Assembly (NCBI GenBank): GCA_023053575.1
Contig: JAKZAP010000018.1
Span: 3,534,001-3,598,000 of the forward strand
Reading direction: 5' to 3'
Length of the DNA stretch: 64,000 nucleotides
DNA from: Branchinecta lynchi
Taxonomy: Eukaryota > Arthropoda > Branchiopoda > Anostraca > Branchinectidae
This document shows positions 33,165 through 45,634 of this stretch, piece by piece. A program made the position numbers and the translations under genes. Each line of letters opens with the position of its first letter. The stretch's first letter is position 1. Below the pieces are notes generated by a model. It saw nothing but the letters and a program-made list of their open reading frames with translations, was not told where the DNA came from and ran no database searches.

Positions 33165-34433
33165 GTAATTTATCTGAAGTCCATTGTGTGAAAGTGCCTT
33201 TTAATACAAATTTTGAGGGATTTTGTACTGCAAAAAGTAAAAACATTGATATCTGTGCCATTTTAATAATTTTTTCAAAACTTTTTTCAACAGTAGGCAA
33301 TTAAAGCATTTTTTAAAACATTGATGCTGTCCATGATCAATTTAGGCTTCCAAACAAGTTTCAAAAGTGCATTAAAGTTCACCGTCCCTAGACAGGAACA
33401 CGCTGACAAACAAGGGACACCCTCTAAAAACAAAAAAATATGACAACCTGAAACTTGGCAAACTTGGTCAACTAGCTAAGACAAACGTCTGGGCAGAATT
33501 TGAAGTTTCTGTAACTTTCGGAGCTGAAGTTATTCACAAAAAACATGAAAAACTGTCCCTAGTTGAGGCATTCTTCGGCATTCTACGGTACCCTTGGCTT
33601 TTTCAATTCACGTTTTTGTCAATTTTTTATATTTTGCTGTTGACACAGCTGAAAGTGACTCGACTGGCACCGGGTTTTCCTTGTACAATCTGAACACTTT
33701 GTCAGGAGGAACACACCTTCAATGACAATGAAGAAGATGGAGGTTCACCCACAAATGCCTCAAACAGACGAAGAACCTTGTTCGTGGTCCAAAATAAAAT
33801 ATAATTTCTCTATATTATATATCTCCTTATCAAGGTAGAGAAGTTGTTTGAGGTCCTCGCTTTGAGGCTCTAATGTTTGGTCACAAAAATGTAACCTTCA
33901 TTTGAGTTTCTTAGTAAACTCAGTGGCGGTGCCTTCAATATTGCCACAGTAAAGCCGTATAAAATAATGCTCAATTTACCTCACAAAGGTACCTGGCTGT
34001 CCTGAAACAGTGAAAATCTCTTTCACAAAAAACAGAGGGCTTTAGGAATTCGAGGCTGACTAAACTGTATCGGAATTCCATACAGTGGAGGTCATCTGAT
34101 TCAAGTGGACTGAAGACTGGACATTGGATCTGATTGTCCCTAGGCCGTTGTATAAATGCAAACGCGACCGGGGCCTCACTGGCCGCTCGGCTCTACATAC
34201 ATATATTAAAAGGTATACTCCCCGATAGCAATAAACTTAAGTTTTTCGTTTTCTGGGGTAAAATAGATCTGACTGACGTCACGCTTGTATGGAATTACAG
34301 TACAAATAAGAATTCCCGTACTTTATCTACTTATTCATCTTCTTCTACAAATCGTCTTCATCTTCTTCACACACACGTTTACTCTGAAGTTGAAAGTCAG
34401 ATGGCAGACCGAATCCTTTCACCTTTGAAATTA
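33165..34433. other. Intergenic, no gene seen
   Basis: AT-rich sequence without recognised repeats or exons. A stretch near 33715-33780 reads as an acidic, Asn/Thr-rich frame but is too short to call. Confidence 0.35.
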
Positions 34434-34762
34434 AGCCGTGTTCGATTTAGCCTTGTCACCGGGACTCCCGGTCCTGTCAGCCAAATGCCGTTTTATTGAA
34501 CTGCCTTGTCCGCGTAATGCCGTTTTATTTGTCCTGTCAGCTGACAATTGTCAGTGCTCTGTCAGACAGGACGCCGTGAATGATGACATGATCTCGGAGC
34601 AAGTTTCGGTGCTGTCTCGGGCAGATTTTTCGACTGCGTTTTATTTGCGGTGCTTGTCCGCTGAGTCATTCCCTGGACAGGGCTAAATAAAACGGATTTC
34701 AACCGTGACAAGGCAGTAACAAGAAGACAGGACCGAGACAAGGAGGACTCAAATCGAACGCA
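34434..34762. mobile_element. MITE with GTTCGATTTAG-type ends
   Basis: Left end GTGTTCGATTTAGCCTTGTC and right end GACTCAAATCGAAC are inverted. Inside, GACAAGG/CCTTGTC and CTGTCAG/CTGACAG words alternate, and AAATAAAACGG pairs with CCGTTTTATT. Confidence 0.65.
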
Positions 34763-34783
34763 GCTTTATTTTCGCATGCCGTA

Positions 34784-35078
34784 GCTGCGTTCGTTGCACT
34801 ACGGGCTGTCAGTGGTGTTTAGTCACCAGTGTCCGGTTCTCCCCTTAAAACGCGTTCTTTTGGTTCACCGGTGAGTTGACGAAAACCGGCTAACTCCTCG
34901 CGAAAGCCGGGCTCACGAGCAGGTTCTGGTTAGTTCGCGCTGGTGAGATAAAACCGGACACTGGTTAGTTCAAAAACGGGTTATAAGACTGGTGAGAAGT
35001 CACCGGTGGATGCAAAAACGGCTTATAAGAAAAACCGGAGACCACCGGTCAGAACTCCCGTGACAAAGAACGCAGCTC
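34784..35078. mobile_element. MITE with GCTGCGTTC ends
   Basis: Left GTAGCTGCGTTCG and right AAGAACGCAGCTCG are inverted. The interior is a palindromic set of ACCGGTGA/TCACCGGT and ACCAGTGTCCGG/CCGGACACTGG words. Confidence 0.7.
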
Positions 35079-35353
35079 GTGTTTCAACACAAAATAAACT
35101 AACCTTTTAGCGCTGTGCACTTGAGTGTCCTGCATTTGAGAACCGTTCCTTTGAGCGCTCAGAATTTAGCCGGCTAATAAATTGCGATGTGGAGGACCCA
35201 ACAATTGGGTCCACCCATGACAAAAAGGGCTAAAATATATGTTGCCGCTGCACGCCACTAGATGAACTTTGCAACCAGCGCCGTTTCACTACAGGTTTAT
35301 CTGATTACTGAGCTACATTGTACAGTTGAAATCTCCTTAGTAGCATACCTTCA

Positions 35354-35572
35354 GTAACAAATAAGCCAATAGACCCTCCCCTCCGTCTTATGTCCCATCC
35401 AGCGACTACGGATACGCCGGCAAAACTGAGCTAAGCTAGAGATATCTGCTGTGCTTTCAGTTGCTACCCGTCTATTTCCCTCTTCGCCGTTGTGCATATC
35501 AGAGGAGTTAGGAGGCAAGCTGTCCCACTCTTCAACGCGTCCAGACAACCAATCGGCTTTTACTTTGGACAT
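35354..35572 (-). CDS. Unidentified 73-codon ORF
   Basis: Begins MSKVKADWLSGRVEEWDSLP after an in-frame stop, with a fair start context (GAAGAAATG). It ends with an Arg/Trp-rich stretch and TGA just before a GTATG word. It looks compositionally like coding sequence, but I do not recognise it and it has no supporting context. It could be a first exon, a transposon piece or chance. Confidence 0.25.
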
Positions 35573-36149
35573 TTCTTCTTCGGGGCTTCACTGCGATATA
35601 GCTGTTTGTAGAGGTAACAATAAGTATATAAGGTGTTTGTGATGTTCCGCGTAGCTTATACCCTCCGCTCGTTTGCATCGGGCAGGGTACAGTGATTTAT
35701 TTGACTCCGCGTGGTTGTTCTACAGAGAGATAGGGAGACGGAGATTCTGGTGCTTATTTGTCCTTGGTAACATTTCTCAAGCATCAAGTTTTAAGTCTAG
35801 TGGAACTGGGCAAAAACAAGCCTTTAATTTTCATTATTTTAATGAAGAGATCAATGAAAATACAAAGATTTTTACACAACACCGAGGAAAATTGTATCAC
35901 TTCTTTATCACAAAGAGCTCGTATCTGAACAGACGAAAAATCATGCTCATTTACCGAAGAATCGACGAACTCGCGCTCACTTAGCGAAGAAGTCGACGAA
36001 TCCCACCAGTGCACAATCGAGCACTCGCCCTGAGGTGCCAGACCTTTTCGTTCACCGGATAGAAAAAAACAAAACTTTGTAGAACCCTTAAGATAATTTC
36101 GTAAACCACATTGGCCTGACATATCACAAAAAATTAACGAAGAAACCAA

Positions 36150-37640
36150 CAAAACTGTTTTTTTTTATAGGCCAACGAATATACTGAAATAAAAGGCGAA
36201 TATTTCGGGAGGAAAACCGCCTCCCTTCTTCAGCGCAGACAGAAAATTTCGAGAAAAATTGCCAAAACGAGGATGAAGATCAACAGCCAAGAAAACTAAA
36301 ACAAATAAAACAAGACCAAAGGTGCCGATGGGATCCCAAAAATCTAATATTTGATTCAGACAATCCAGTCTTGTCTTCGCCAGATCCAGTCTTGGACTGG
36401 CTAATCATCAGAGAAAACCAAGTTCAGATATACCTCTATAAACCATATCTATTTTGACGATACTGACCGAGACTTCCTGCCGATTTCCGAGCGAACTACT
36501 AGCCCAGCAAACAAAAAAAATACAGAAACACAACCAGCGTATCTCCTTATCCCTATAAAGAACATCTAATCAACTTTGAATAAAAGTTTGACTTAAAAAA
36601 AATCCGGTTACAACCGGATTCCGGAAAAATTATATGTCCGGGTAAAATAACATTGTCATAAACCGACTCAGCCTCCCTTCTTACCCCTTAATCTGTCATC
36701 TACTCGAACTTTTGCTTTTAACAAATTTTCCGGTTTTGGCCGGATTCCAGGCGAACTAGTTGTCCAGCGAGAAAATGATTTTCACCATCGTCTTTGGCAT
36801 GTCTTTTTACCCATAAATCAAACATTAAATCAACTTCAGATTAAACTTTTACTTTTAACCAACTTTCTGGTTTTCGCCGGATTCCGGGCGAACTACATTT
36901 CCGGGTAGAAAATTGTTTTCACATAAGTTTTCAACATGTCTTCTTGCCTTAAATCGAACATCTAATCAACTCGAAATAAAACTTCTAATTTTAACAAACT
37001 TTCCGGTTTCGGCCGGATTCCGGGCATACTACTTGTCCGTCGAGAAAATGGTTTTCACCATCGTCTTCAGCATGTCTTCCTACCCCTAAATCGAACATCT
37101 AATCAACTTCAAATAAAACTTTCACTTTTAACAAACTTTCCGGTTTTGGCCAGATTCCGGGCGAACTACTCGTCCGATGACAAAATAGTTTTCACCATCG
37201 TGCTCAGCATGTCTTCTTACCCCATAATCGACTATCACATTAGCTGTTTCAAAATATTTTGTTTGCCCCTTAATTTAAACCCCCTCCCCCACCCCTAAAT
37301 GTAGGGCTACAAAGCCCATCTACGAACTTGACTGGTCCGACGACCCAACGAATCCTCACACCAAGTTTCATCAAAATATCTAACTCCCTTCGAGAGTTAT
37401 CGTGCTTACAGACGGACGGACGGACAACTTTTGCGATGTCATAGGTATCACTCCACTTACGTTTTGGGATCCCAAAAACCAACAAGAAATCAGGTTTGGT
37501 TTCTTGTTGGTTTTTATTTGTTTTAGTTTTCAGTATCTTCGTTGGCCTATAAAAACCCCATTTTCGTTGGTTTCTTCGTTGATTTTTTGTTGGTTGTAGA
37601 ACCCTTTTCCAATTCTTTTTGAAAGAGTACCACACTAATA
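36150..37640. mobile_element. Element with TTGGCCTATAAAAA ends, split by satellite element copy 4
   Basis: Left TTATAGGCCAACGAATATACTG (about 36167-36188) and right CAGTATCTTCGTTGGCCTATAA (about 37530-37552) are inverted. The inner words GAAAACTAAAACAAATAAAA (about 36292) and TTTTATTTGTTTTAGTTTTC (about 37512) also match in reverse. The satellite-bearing element at 36309-37473 sits between them. At about 36200-36240 the minus strand has CTGAAGA, a GGGAGG...CCTCCC stem and GAAA. Confidence 0.6.
36309..37473 (-). mobile_element. Satellite-bearing element, copy 4, most complete
   Basis: Runs from AACAAGACCAAAGGTGCCG to GTTTTGGGATCCC, followed by AAAAA. It contains about seven diverged monomers of about 137 bp (TTCCGGTTTTGGCCGGATTCC and CATGTCTTCTTACCCC words). 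A unique region with (GACG)n near 37413-37430 and TCATAGGTATCACTCCACTT precedes the GGGATCCC end. Confidence 0.85.
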
Positions 37641-39170
37641 AATTACCATCATTCTAATGGTATTGACAGGCGATCAAGATATACCGGTCATGTTTTCTGC
37701 AACACGTGATAACGGAAAGCTACGAAAGTATCTCCTTCGGGAGCGTATTTTTATACGGAATCATCAAAGACCACACGAATTTTGCTGGGGTGGTTTGAGG
37801 TGCTTTAAGGGGAAAACTACCTGAACTTCTAAAAGATTATGTGGAAGTCTCATTCTTTGGAAAGAGCTCCTTCATTTCCTACCGCTACATTCCTTAGATA
37901 ACAGAAACTGTATCTAGAAGCCAGAGGACTGACAAGGTAACTGCCAACCATCAGCTGGCAATACAAAATCATACCTGGCGAAGACTAATCCGGGTCCGGC
38001 TGCCACACTTCCTTGATTTTGGATAGGCTAATCGACCCTGTACCATATCAAATGCTGAGCACCCTAGCCAAATGAAATATAAATGATTTTAGTGAATTCA
38101 GAAAACAATCAATTAAAACTATTCTTTGTGGGTTAGGTTGCCTAGCATATGGCATAGGCTAATCAGGGTTTGGTAACAGGCTGTTCCAAAATGTGGGTAT
38201 TATCCAAAACCATGGATTCGTGGTGTACTGCCTCGAGTACCGGTTCCGCCAATTATTCCATCAAATAACAGAAAACCCTTATTAACACAGCCAATTACTA
38301 ATACGTACGCTCAAACACTAAATCTGGTCTCAATAAATACATATGATCAACTTCACCCCTACACCCAGTTTACCCCTTACATCGCTAATTAATACTAGAA
38401 TTCGAAAATACGGTTTTCTAGATCATCGGAACAACGATCTCGCATCCACCGTCGGAATTTTCCGCTTTTTCCGGTCACAAATCCGGCATCTACTGTACAT
38501 GTTCGTCTTTTCAACTATTAACCGGAAGCTACAGACGGAATCGCTTCTAGCGTCAAATCCGACGTCGCAAGGTTCGAAAATTAAAGAAACTGGAGTTGCC
38601 GTAATACAGGGGGTTGAGGGGGGGGGGGGGGAGGGCCGGGGTACCGTATTGCGACTCGGGAGCTGATAATCATTCGTTAGCCAAAGCCATACCGCTTTAT
38701 CTGTATTTAGAGCTTGACTTCTGCTCAAAATCTTTACTTAGCAGAATGTCACTTCCTAGCAAAACGGCTGGGAGTTTTCCAAACACAGAAGAAGTCCATC
38801 CACATTACGTATTTCGGAAAACATCAGCATCTGAACTCTCACAAACTGAGACACAGTTCCCTAGAGCCCCACCTCAGACTTAGGGAAGGCACATAATAAT
38901 CACAACTGCTACAGCAAGAGATAGCAAGAGTATATGGGTAGTCAGATATTTTGCCGCTATACTGTGTTTCTTTTCGCAAAGCAACGGAGTTGTTTAATCG
39001 CAGCTGGAGTCTCCTATAACCAGCGATTCTGTCACTATGCTATCACGAGAAAGGCCTGAAACTCCCAAATCATTTAAAGTAATTTATGGAGCAGCAGTCG
39101 GTAACGTTTGGCAGCAATGCCAGAACGTTTGCGTTCATAGACACAATTCGTAACGTCTCCATCACAAAGC
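37641..39170. other. Intergenic downstream of the CREBZF-like gene
   Basis: No exon recognised. A poly-G run lies near 38618-38631. Short frames in both directions look non-coding. Confidence 0.4.
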
Positions 39171-39473
39171 CTAGGGGGTTGTTGAATGGGGCGCTCCTGC
39201 CGCCATCTTGGCACATGCTCCGCACATTTCAAGTGACACGTTCGAGCCATCGACGTGGATGCAAACACCTCCAATGGCTTTCTTTTCGCCAGTCTTATCT
39301 CCGTTCGCGATAGAGATGGAAGTCTCGAAACTTCGGGAAAGGCGAGGTGCGAAGCAGCCTTTTATCTGGCTCAAGATCGGGCCAATAGATGTCTCGTTGG
39401 CGATGACAGATCGTAAGTAAACTATTTGGTCTTGAAGGGTGACAACGGTGTCGTTGAGTCGTCGATTGTCGCG
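39171..39473 (-). CDS. CREBZF: CREBZF-like bZIP factor, last coding exon
   Basis: Starts after acceptor TTATCTTCCAG in phase 0 and ends at a TAG, 100 codons. It continues the leucine zipper begun in the previous exon (Leu at protein positions 321, 328, 335) through LQDQIVYLRSVIANETSIG. Human CREBZF has a closely similar LRAVLANETG. Near the end GGVCIHVDGSNVSLEMCGAC matches the family's distinctive C-terminal GGVCLHVD...CSAC block. These two blocks identify the family. No D/E-H-x-Y host-cell-factor binding motif is visible, although the human protein has one. Confidence 0.92.
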   Translation of the reverse strand, partial: RDNRRLNDTVVTLQDQIVYLRSVIANETSIGPILSQIKGCFAPRLSRSFETSISIANGDKTGEKKAIGGVCIHVDGSNVSLEMCGACAKMAAGAPHSTTP

Positions 39474-41771
39474 CTGGAAGATAAGTATGACAGATATTGA
39501 GTTTGTTTTTCTCGAAACTAAATTTGTCGAGAAATTTAAACACTAACAACGATTAAAAATGTTCGCGAATGATGGTATAAACGAACCACACATGGTCACA
39601 TTTTAACCGTTGAAGTTTTGGGATCGCCGCTGAGGTCGCTTTTGCAGGTAGTTCGCAAGCGGTCTCAACTGGTAGCAGTTAGCTACAAAACAGGAATCCT
39701 TTCTTCTATTGGTCAATTCAGTTCTTCATTTACAGTTAAACGTCAGTATGATTGGTCAGAAGTTTGGTAGCATTTAACACAAGGGTGCTCTACTTCAAAG
39801 GACTAAAAATTTGGTTTCTTTACAAGAGTATTTCCGTTTTGACCTTACAAGTTTTCACTTTTCGTCAAAGTAACATTGCAAGCCATGTTTAGTTTACGAA
39901 CACAAAGCATGTCTGATTTAGCTGCGACTAGCGAAACACCTGAGGGGTTCAAAAAGAGGCTCGACGAGGACTGGTGTGCGCAACCGTGGAAAGTATGCTG
40001 GAATGCCCCAGAAATGTGACCCGAAATGAACACCATCATCAACCGCAAGCTACTCATCGGGATTCAACACCCTTATTGCTTGCAAGTACAATTTAAGGCA
40101 ATTAAGGTAATTTAAGGTAAAGGCTCATAACGCCACTTTCTGGAGTATTAACAGATAGTGTGTTTTCTGTTACCTGTTGACTGTCCTTGTTTTAGATATT
40201 ACGAAGCTTATGACGGTGAAGTCGACAACATTTATCTTATGTATCCACAATCTTTTGATGATGTGTTACTGTTACGTCATGGACTTGCGCATTCTTGTGA
40301 TGGTGCAGTCTTTATATCCACATCGTTTTGATTAAAAAGCGCTCTGTTCTCTGACGTTCGTTTGTCCTTTCAAGACTCCTGATATCCGAACCTCTGTTTT
40401 ACCTTTTAAAGTTTAGGGGAGCTTGTGGGTTGCAAGCACTTGTTTGACCTTTAAACTTGGTTGCCACGTAGTGAACGTAAGTGACGCGTAGTGAAGTTAA
40501 AAATCAACTTATCCGAGTCCAAAAGAGTCAGATGTTTGTTGGGCAGAAGAGCGTACAAATTAACAGTTACAGAACCTAGCCGGTTGGATTACTAATCAAC
40601 AAAGATTACAAACGAATTGCATTATTTGGACTACAAACGAATAAGAAACAAAGTAAGTATGAAAGAAAAGAAAACGACTTCTAAGCGAAATACTACCATA
40701 CGCTTCTGAAGAGTTGTGTCACTCTAAACAAAAAATCTTGCAGTGTTTGCTACTGGGATTAATACTGTCTCTTGAGATAAAATTATTTCTAATTCGCATT
40801 AATATGATCCCGGTAGAGATTAAATTAATCCCAGTAGTAAATACTGTAGTTAACTTTAAAGGACGGCTCAGACGGCGGTCGTAAAGTGAATAAAGTCGTT
40901 CGCAAAGTTCGTAAAGTTGCTCAGCTAACCCGCGTAAAGTACTTTACGTAAGCATGCAAGAAGTTCAACTTTAGTTAACTTTTTCCGTAAAGTTCGGAAG
41001 GTTGACCATTTGGAGAAGAGACCAAATATAACATATGAAAATGTATTTTAAATGGGGAATAAGAGAACGAAAATGATCAGATGATGATTCTTAGAGGTTT
41101 ATATGACGATCATAAAATAAGGTCGAATAACTTGAAACGTTATTTTACAAGGATGATTATAAACAATTTTTGTTTTTTTTAGAATTCTGTCGTTCTACTT
41201 GGTTTCTGTCAGGTGAGTTCGATTTGTTATATCTAGAATTGCCACAAACAATTCTCGTAATGTTATCTAGGTGAAATTCCCGTCCGAGCGGCGACAAGCT
41301 TTAAGCAACATACTTAGCGAAAAACTTTACGAACGCCGTCTGAGTCGTCCCTGATCCTTTCTCGGAGAAACTTTACAGCGTATGTACCCTTGCTGGACCA
41401 CTTTCACTTCAAGAACTCGCTACAAGGTATAAACAGGGAGTGAGCTAACCTCACAGTTTGGACAGATGGTCAAAGGTCAGCAAGTCACAAATTTGAATTC
41501 CGGTCAGGATTTTCTGAATCACCTCCACAAATTTTCCGGTCGGAAACTCATGAAAACGGAGGATGTCCTGCCACAAACCACTGTGAAAGCTGTTCTTTCA
41601 ATTGCGTGGTTGTATTTTAAAAAAATTTCTTCGCCATTTACATTGTATTTTTTAGAAGAGTCTACTTCTGCATTATTTTTTTGTCATGTATATTGTATTT
41701 TTTATAGGTTACTCCTTTATATTTCCAGGGGCAAGGGAGAATAAAGAATACTACACCCTGATCTCGCTTAC
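39474..41771. other. CREBZF intron 3 (about 2.3 kb)
   Basis: Contains a hairpin MITE at about 40730-40860, described separately. An inverted pair of words around GTAAAGT...ACTTTAC lies at about 40858-40995 and 41320-41350. No other exon is needed: the flanking exons match in phase. Confidence 0.6.
40728..40862. mobile_element. Hairpin MITE (CTACT-GGATTAAT family), copy 1
   Basis: GCTACTGGGATTAATACTG at the left pairs with AATCCCAGTAGTAAATACTG at the right. The arms are most of the element. Relatives at 56384-56552 and 63533-63697 share the core (CAGTATTTGCTA-C-GGATTA, AGAGAT). Confidence 0.65.
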
Positions 41772-42056
41772 CTTTAACTCTGCATTGTGAGATTGCAGCC
41801 CTGCGACTTTACCCTCGAGTTCCTCCATCCTCTGTTTCTTCTTGTCCCTATTTCTCTTTGCTATGATTGCGTTCTTTCGCGATTTTTCAACGTTCGGATC
41901 GGCAGAGGGCGCCTCCTCGTATCGACGTTTCTTTGGCGGACGGGCGTCGAACCGGTCCTCCCACCGATTCCGGCCGGATCCGGAGTCTCCATATTCCGAG
42001 GATCCCTCATCCCCGTCGCTGAAGGAGGGGGTGCGGTTGCCCCACTGAATTTCGTA
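41772..42056 (-). CDS. CREBZF: CREBZF-like bZIP factor, basic-region exon
   Basis: Runs from acceptor TTTCCTTATAG to a GTAAGC donor, 95 codons, phase 0 at both ends. It has an acidic/Ser-rich segment, a PPKKRRYEE nuclear-localisation-type cluster (protein about 260-268), then the basic region SRKNAIIAKRNRDKKKQRM (about 279-297). The first three zipper leucines follow (300, 307, 314). The basic region keeps the bZIP asparagine (Asn282, N-x-x-x-A-x-x-x-R), which, as I recall, human CREBZF lacks. The usual Ala and Ser/Cys of the motif are Ile and Asn here. Confidence 0.9.
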
Positions 42057-42814
42057 CTATAAGGAAAAGATCTGCGTTTAAAACACGAAAGGAGGTCAGA
42101 CCCGTGACGAACCGTAAACCTGGATCTTCGGATGCCGATCCTTCTCAATTATTTTAATGGCTCTTTCATTGTATACTTTTTTTTGCTCGAAACTGTTTAC
42201 TATCTTAGGGCATGTTCAGGCATACCCTATACCTGAACAAAACCCTCTGTGAAGGTCCTGTCTGCCGAACCTTCATTCTTATTTCTTTTCTTGCTCGGAA
42301 TCGGTTGCTCTGTAGTACAAGAATGCTCGTGCCTTCCTGATCCCTACCCTCTTTGAGCATCTTGTAAGTCGATCCTTGGAATATTTTCGACGACTCCTTG
42401 ATTTTGATTTGTATTCCGTTTTACCAAGAACAAATAAGCACCAGAACCTACGTCTCCCTATCTCTGTAAGACAACGATGCGGAGTCGGATAGATCCCTAT
42501 ACCCTGGGGCCACGCGGAACATCACAATTCGTTACCTCTACAAACAGTCCCAGAGATATAATTTAGGAAGTAAAAGTCGATTGGTTTTATATCATTGTGA
42601 CGTCACATGTGATGCGACCGCAGCGGATCAGCACGCCTCCTGCAATTTTTCCTCTGACATGCACAGCGGCGAAGAGGAAAGTAGACGGGCTTCAACTCGA
42701 AGCAAATACCTCTAGCTTCGCTCATTTTGTCGGGGTATCCATAGTCTCTGCATGGGACCAAAGCCGTAGTTCTATTGGCGTATTCGTTCTCGCCAGGACG
42801 GACATACTCTAAGG

Positions 42815-45050
42815 CAGTGGTTAACCGGTGGTATGCGTACCCCAAGGGGTACGTGAGACCATTGCAAGGGGTACGCGAAGGAACCAAAACGATTTAGTCT
42901 GTAGTTACAAAACCTCGCCTCACTCATTTTTGATTACCGAAACCGTAATATAACCAGCTGACGTATCACCAGCCAAAATGTAGCCAGGTATTCTTACTGA
43001 CCGACCGGTCATTTTTACCGACTGTTTTTATGGCACTTGCCTCCCGGCCAAGTGCCATATACCGATCACTTTTCCGTCGGTCTGTCGGTCGGTTAGTCCG
43101 GCGTTTGCGAGTTAGGGTACTCCCAGATACGCTAGGACGATGAAACTTGACAGACATATTAGGGATCCGACCAAACTAACTTGGAAATAGTCACTTGCCC
43201 GATCCGACCATCGTGGGGGGAGGGGAGGTTGCGGAATCCAGAAAGTAGGGACATGCGTAACTTTCGAATGGGTGATCGGATCTTAATGAAACTTGATACC
43301 TGGGAAGACCTCAGATGTCTCATCTCAAGTCCGGACCGGATCCGATGAATCTGAGGGGAAGTCGGAGGGGGAGCCGGAAATCGTGTGAAACTCTCGGAGT
43401 GGAGCGATCAGGATGAAACTTGGTGGGAAGAACTAGCACAAGCTCTAGATAAATAACTGACAGAACTGGACCGGATTCGGACACTGTGGGGGGAGTTGGA
43501 GGGGGGTTCCGGAATTCCGGCGATCCGTAGTTGATGTACTTTCAGGTGGGCTAGGACGATAAAACTTGGCAGGCATATCAGAGACCCGACCAGATTAACT
43601 TGGAAACAGTCACTCGCCCGATCCGACCGTCGTGGGGGGAGGGGGAGACGGTGGAATCCGAAAATTAGTGGTATGCATAACTTTCGAACGGGTTATCGGA
43701 TTTTAATGAAACTTGATATCTTGAAAGAACTCATGCCTCAGGCGTCCCATTTCAAGTGCGGACCGAATCTAATGAACTGGGGGGGGGGTGGAGGGGAGAA
43801 CCGGAAATCTTATGATACGGATAGAGTGGAGCGATCAGGATGAAACTTGGTGGGACGTACAGGCACAAGTCCTAGGTGCATCAGTGACAGAGTTGGATCG
43901 GATTCGGGTACCGAGGGGGGGGGGGCTGTAGGGGGGTGTCCGGAATTCCGGTGATCGTGAGTTAATGTACTCCCAGATGTGATAGGACGATGAAACTTCG
44001 CTAGAGCATTAGAACCTTGACATCGTCACTTCTCCGATCCAACCATTCCTTAAAGAACTCATCTTAACCGCAAAATACAAAAAATACTTTAAGCAAAATT
44101 TACTTTTTCAAGATCGCCATGAGTACATGAACCTTTTTGCCTCAAGGGTTTTGCTTAGAAATTAATTTTTAGCACCCTTAAAGTGCGCATCTTAACCGAA
44201 AAGTGAAAAAAACTTTTGACCCTCACTTCCAATCTCTGACCCAGCCTTGCAAGTTTGGCGCATCTTAACCGAATACTTCCATCTGACCCAGCCTTCCGGT
44301 TTTTTGTTTTCCTTCTTGTTTCCTTTTGCTTTCTGTCTCCTATTTTTATATTTAAAGTGAAACCATAGGTTGAATTTTCAGCCCCCTTAATTTTTTCTTG
44401 TTGGGGTATTTCTTACTACATATGCTTGCAAGTGCCATATCAGCTTACAGCTCTTGTTTGTTTTGTTTTAAGTAACTCCTTCGCGAAAAATCGCGGCGCG
44501 GCGCGGCGCTTCGCTCCGACTCTTTTCTTATTCATCTAGCTGTCTATAGCCGCTCTTTTTGGCGGGATGGGTGTTTTCAAACCGTGCGTGACGCCTCTGG
44601 TTACAAGCCCTAGTGAAAGTCAGTAAAATGATGTTGATTCAAAAACAGCTAGCCTACTACCGTAAAATCTGTTCCTGTGTCAAACAATACTGTTTCAAGA
44701 AGCATCGAAGACATTGCAAGTGATATTGTCATTCAGGTCGCGAATTAAGCAAACGAAAAAGTTAGCGATGCAGCTTGATGAAAACACGGAGAACATCAAA
44801 ACCAAACTCACAAACAGGCTGACTGTAAAAATATTCCGCTACTGTCGTCGAGCAGAGACTTGACAAAATGTGTATACAAAGCAGCATCTAGTGACTGCCT
44901 CATTGATTTTGTACATATTTTTAGACATGTATGATGCCTTATAATTTATGATAATAACTATCGTCTTTTTCACGTTCTTAAAAATGGGGTACGCAATCTT
45001 TTCGAACCTTGATTAGGGGTACACAGTTCGGAAAAAGTTGGGAACCACTG
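42815..45050 (+). mobile_element. hAT-type element, first of an inverted pair, with a large internal insertion
   Basis: Begins CAGTGGTTAACCGG and ends TTGGGAACCACTG. It is preceded by CTCTAAGG (42807-42814) and followed by CTCTGATG (45051-45058), an 8-bp target duplication with two changes. Sequence just inside each end matches the reverse complement of the neighbour at 45059-45634. Between about 42986 and 44480 lies an unrelated GCCATAT-family array. No transposase frame is visible. Confidence 0.8.
43020..44460 (+). repeat. GCCATAT-family array inside the hAT-type element
   Basis: Starts near TGGCACTTGCCTCCCGGCC and ends near TTGCAAGTGCCATATCAGC. It holds a (GTCG)n stretch and units of about 430 bp starting near 43114, 43539 and 43969 (core GCTAGGACGATGAAACTTG...CCCGATCCGACC). 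Poly-G stretches mark each unit. Related arrays: 46464-47285 (+) and 22980-25480 (-). Confidence 0.7.
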
Positions 45051-45058
45051 CTCTGATG

Positions 45059-45634
45059 CAGTGATTCCCAACCTTAAATGATAAGGCATACATGTGTAAA
45101 CTATTTATAAAATCAATGAGGCAATTACCAGAGGCTGCTTTGTAGCAAAAATTTTGTCGTTGGCGTAATATATTTTACAGTCAGCCTGTTTCTGTGTTTG
45201 GATTTCATGTTCTGCGTGTTTTCATCAAGCTGCATCGCAAACTTTTTCTTTAGCTCGCAACCTGAATGACAATATAACTTGCAATGTCTTTAATTCTTCT
45301 TGAAACAATATTGTTTGACACAGGAACAGATTTTACGGCAGTAGCCTATAGGCGAGCTGATTTTAAATCAACATTGTTCACTGACTTTCACTAGGGCTTG
45401 TAATTAGAGGAGTCACGCAGGGGTTGACAGTTATTTAAAAACAATAAAAACAGTAAAAGTAAAAGTACCTTGCCCCTTAAGATACATTTTGGCTGGTGAT
45501 GCCCCTGCTGGTAATTTAGTCTTTCGGCAATCAAAAATGAGTGAGGCGAGATTTTGAAGCTACAGACTAAATCAATTTCGGTTCCTTCGCGTACCCCATG
45601 CAAGGGTCTCGTGTAGACCAGTTGAGAACCACTA
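45059..45634 (-). mobile_element. hAT-type element, second of an inverted pair
   Basis: Begins CAGTGATTCCCAACC and ends GAGAACCACTA, followed by a perfect CTCTAAGG (45635-45642), identical to the octamer left of the first element. It is a reverse-orientation copy of the same family without the internal array, about 575 bp. Confidence 0.8.
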
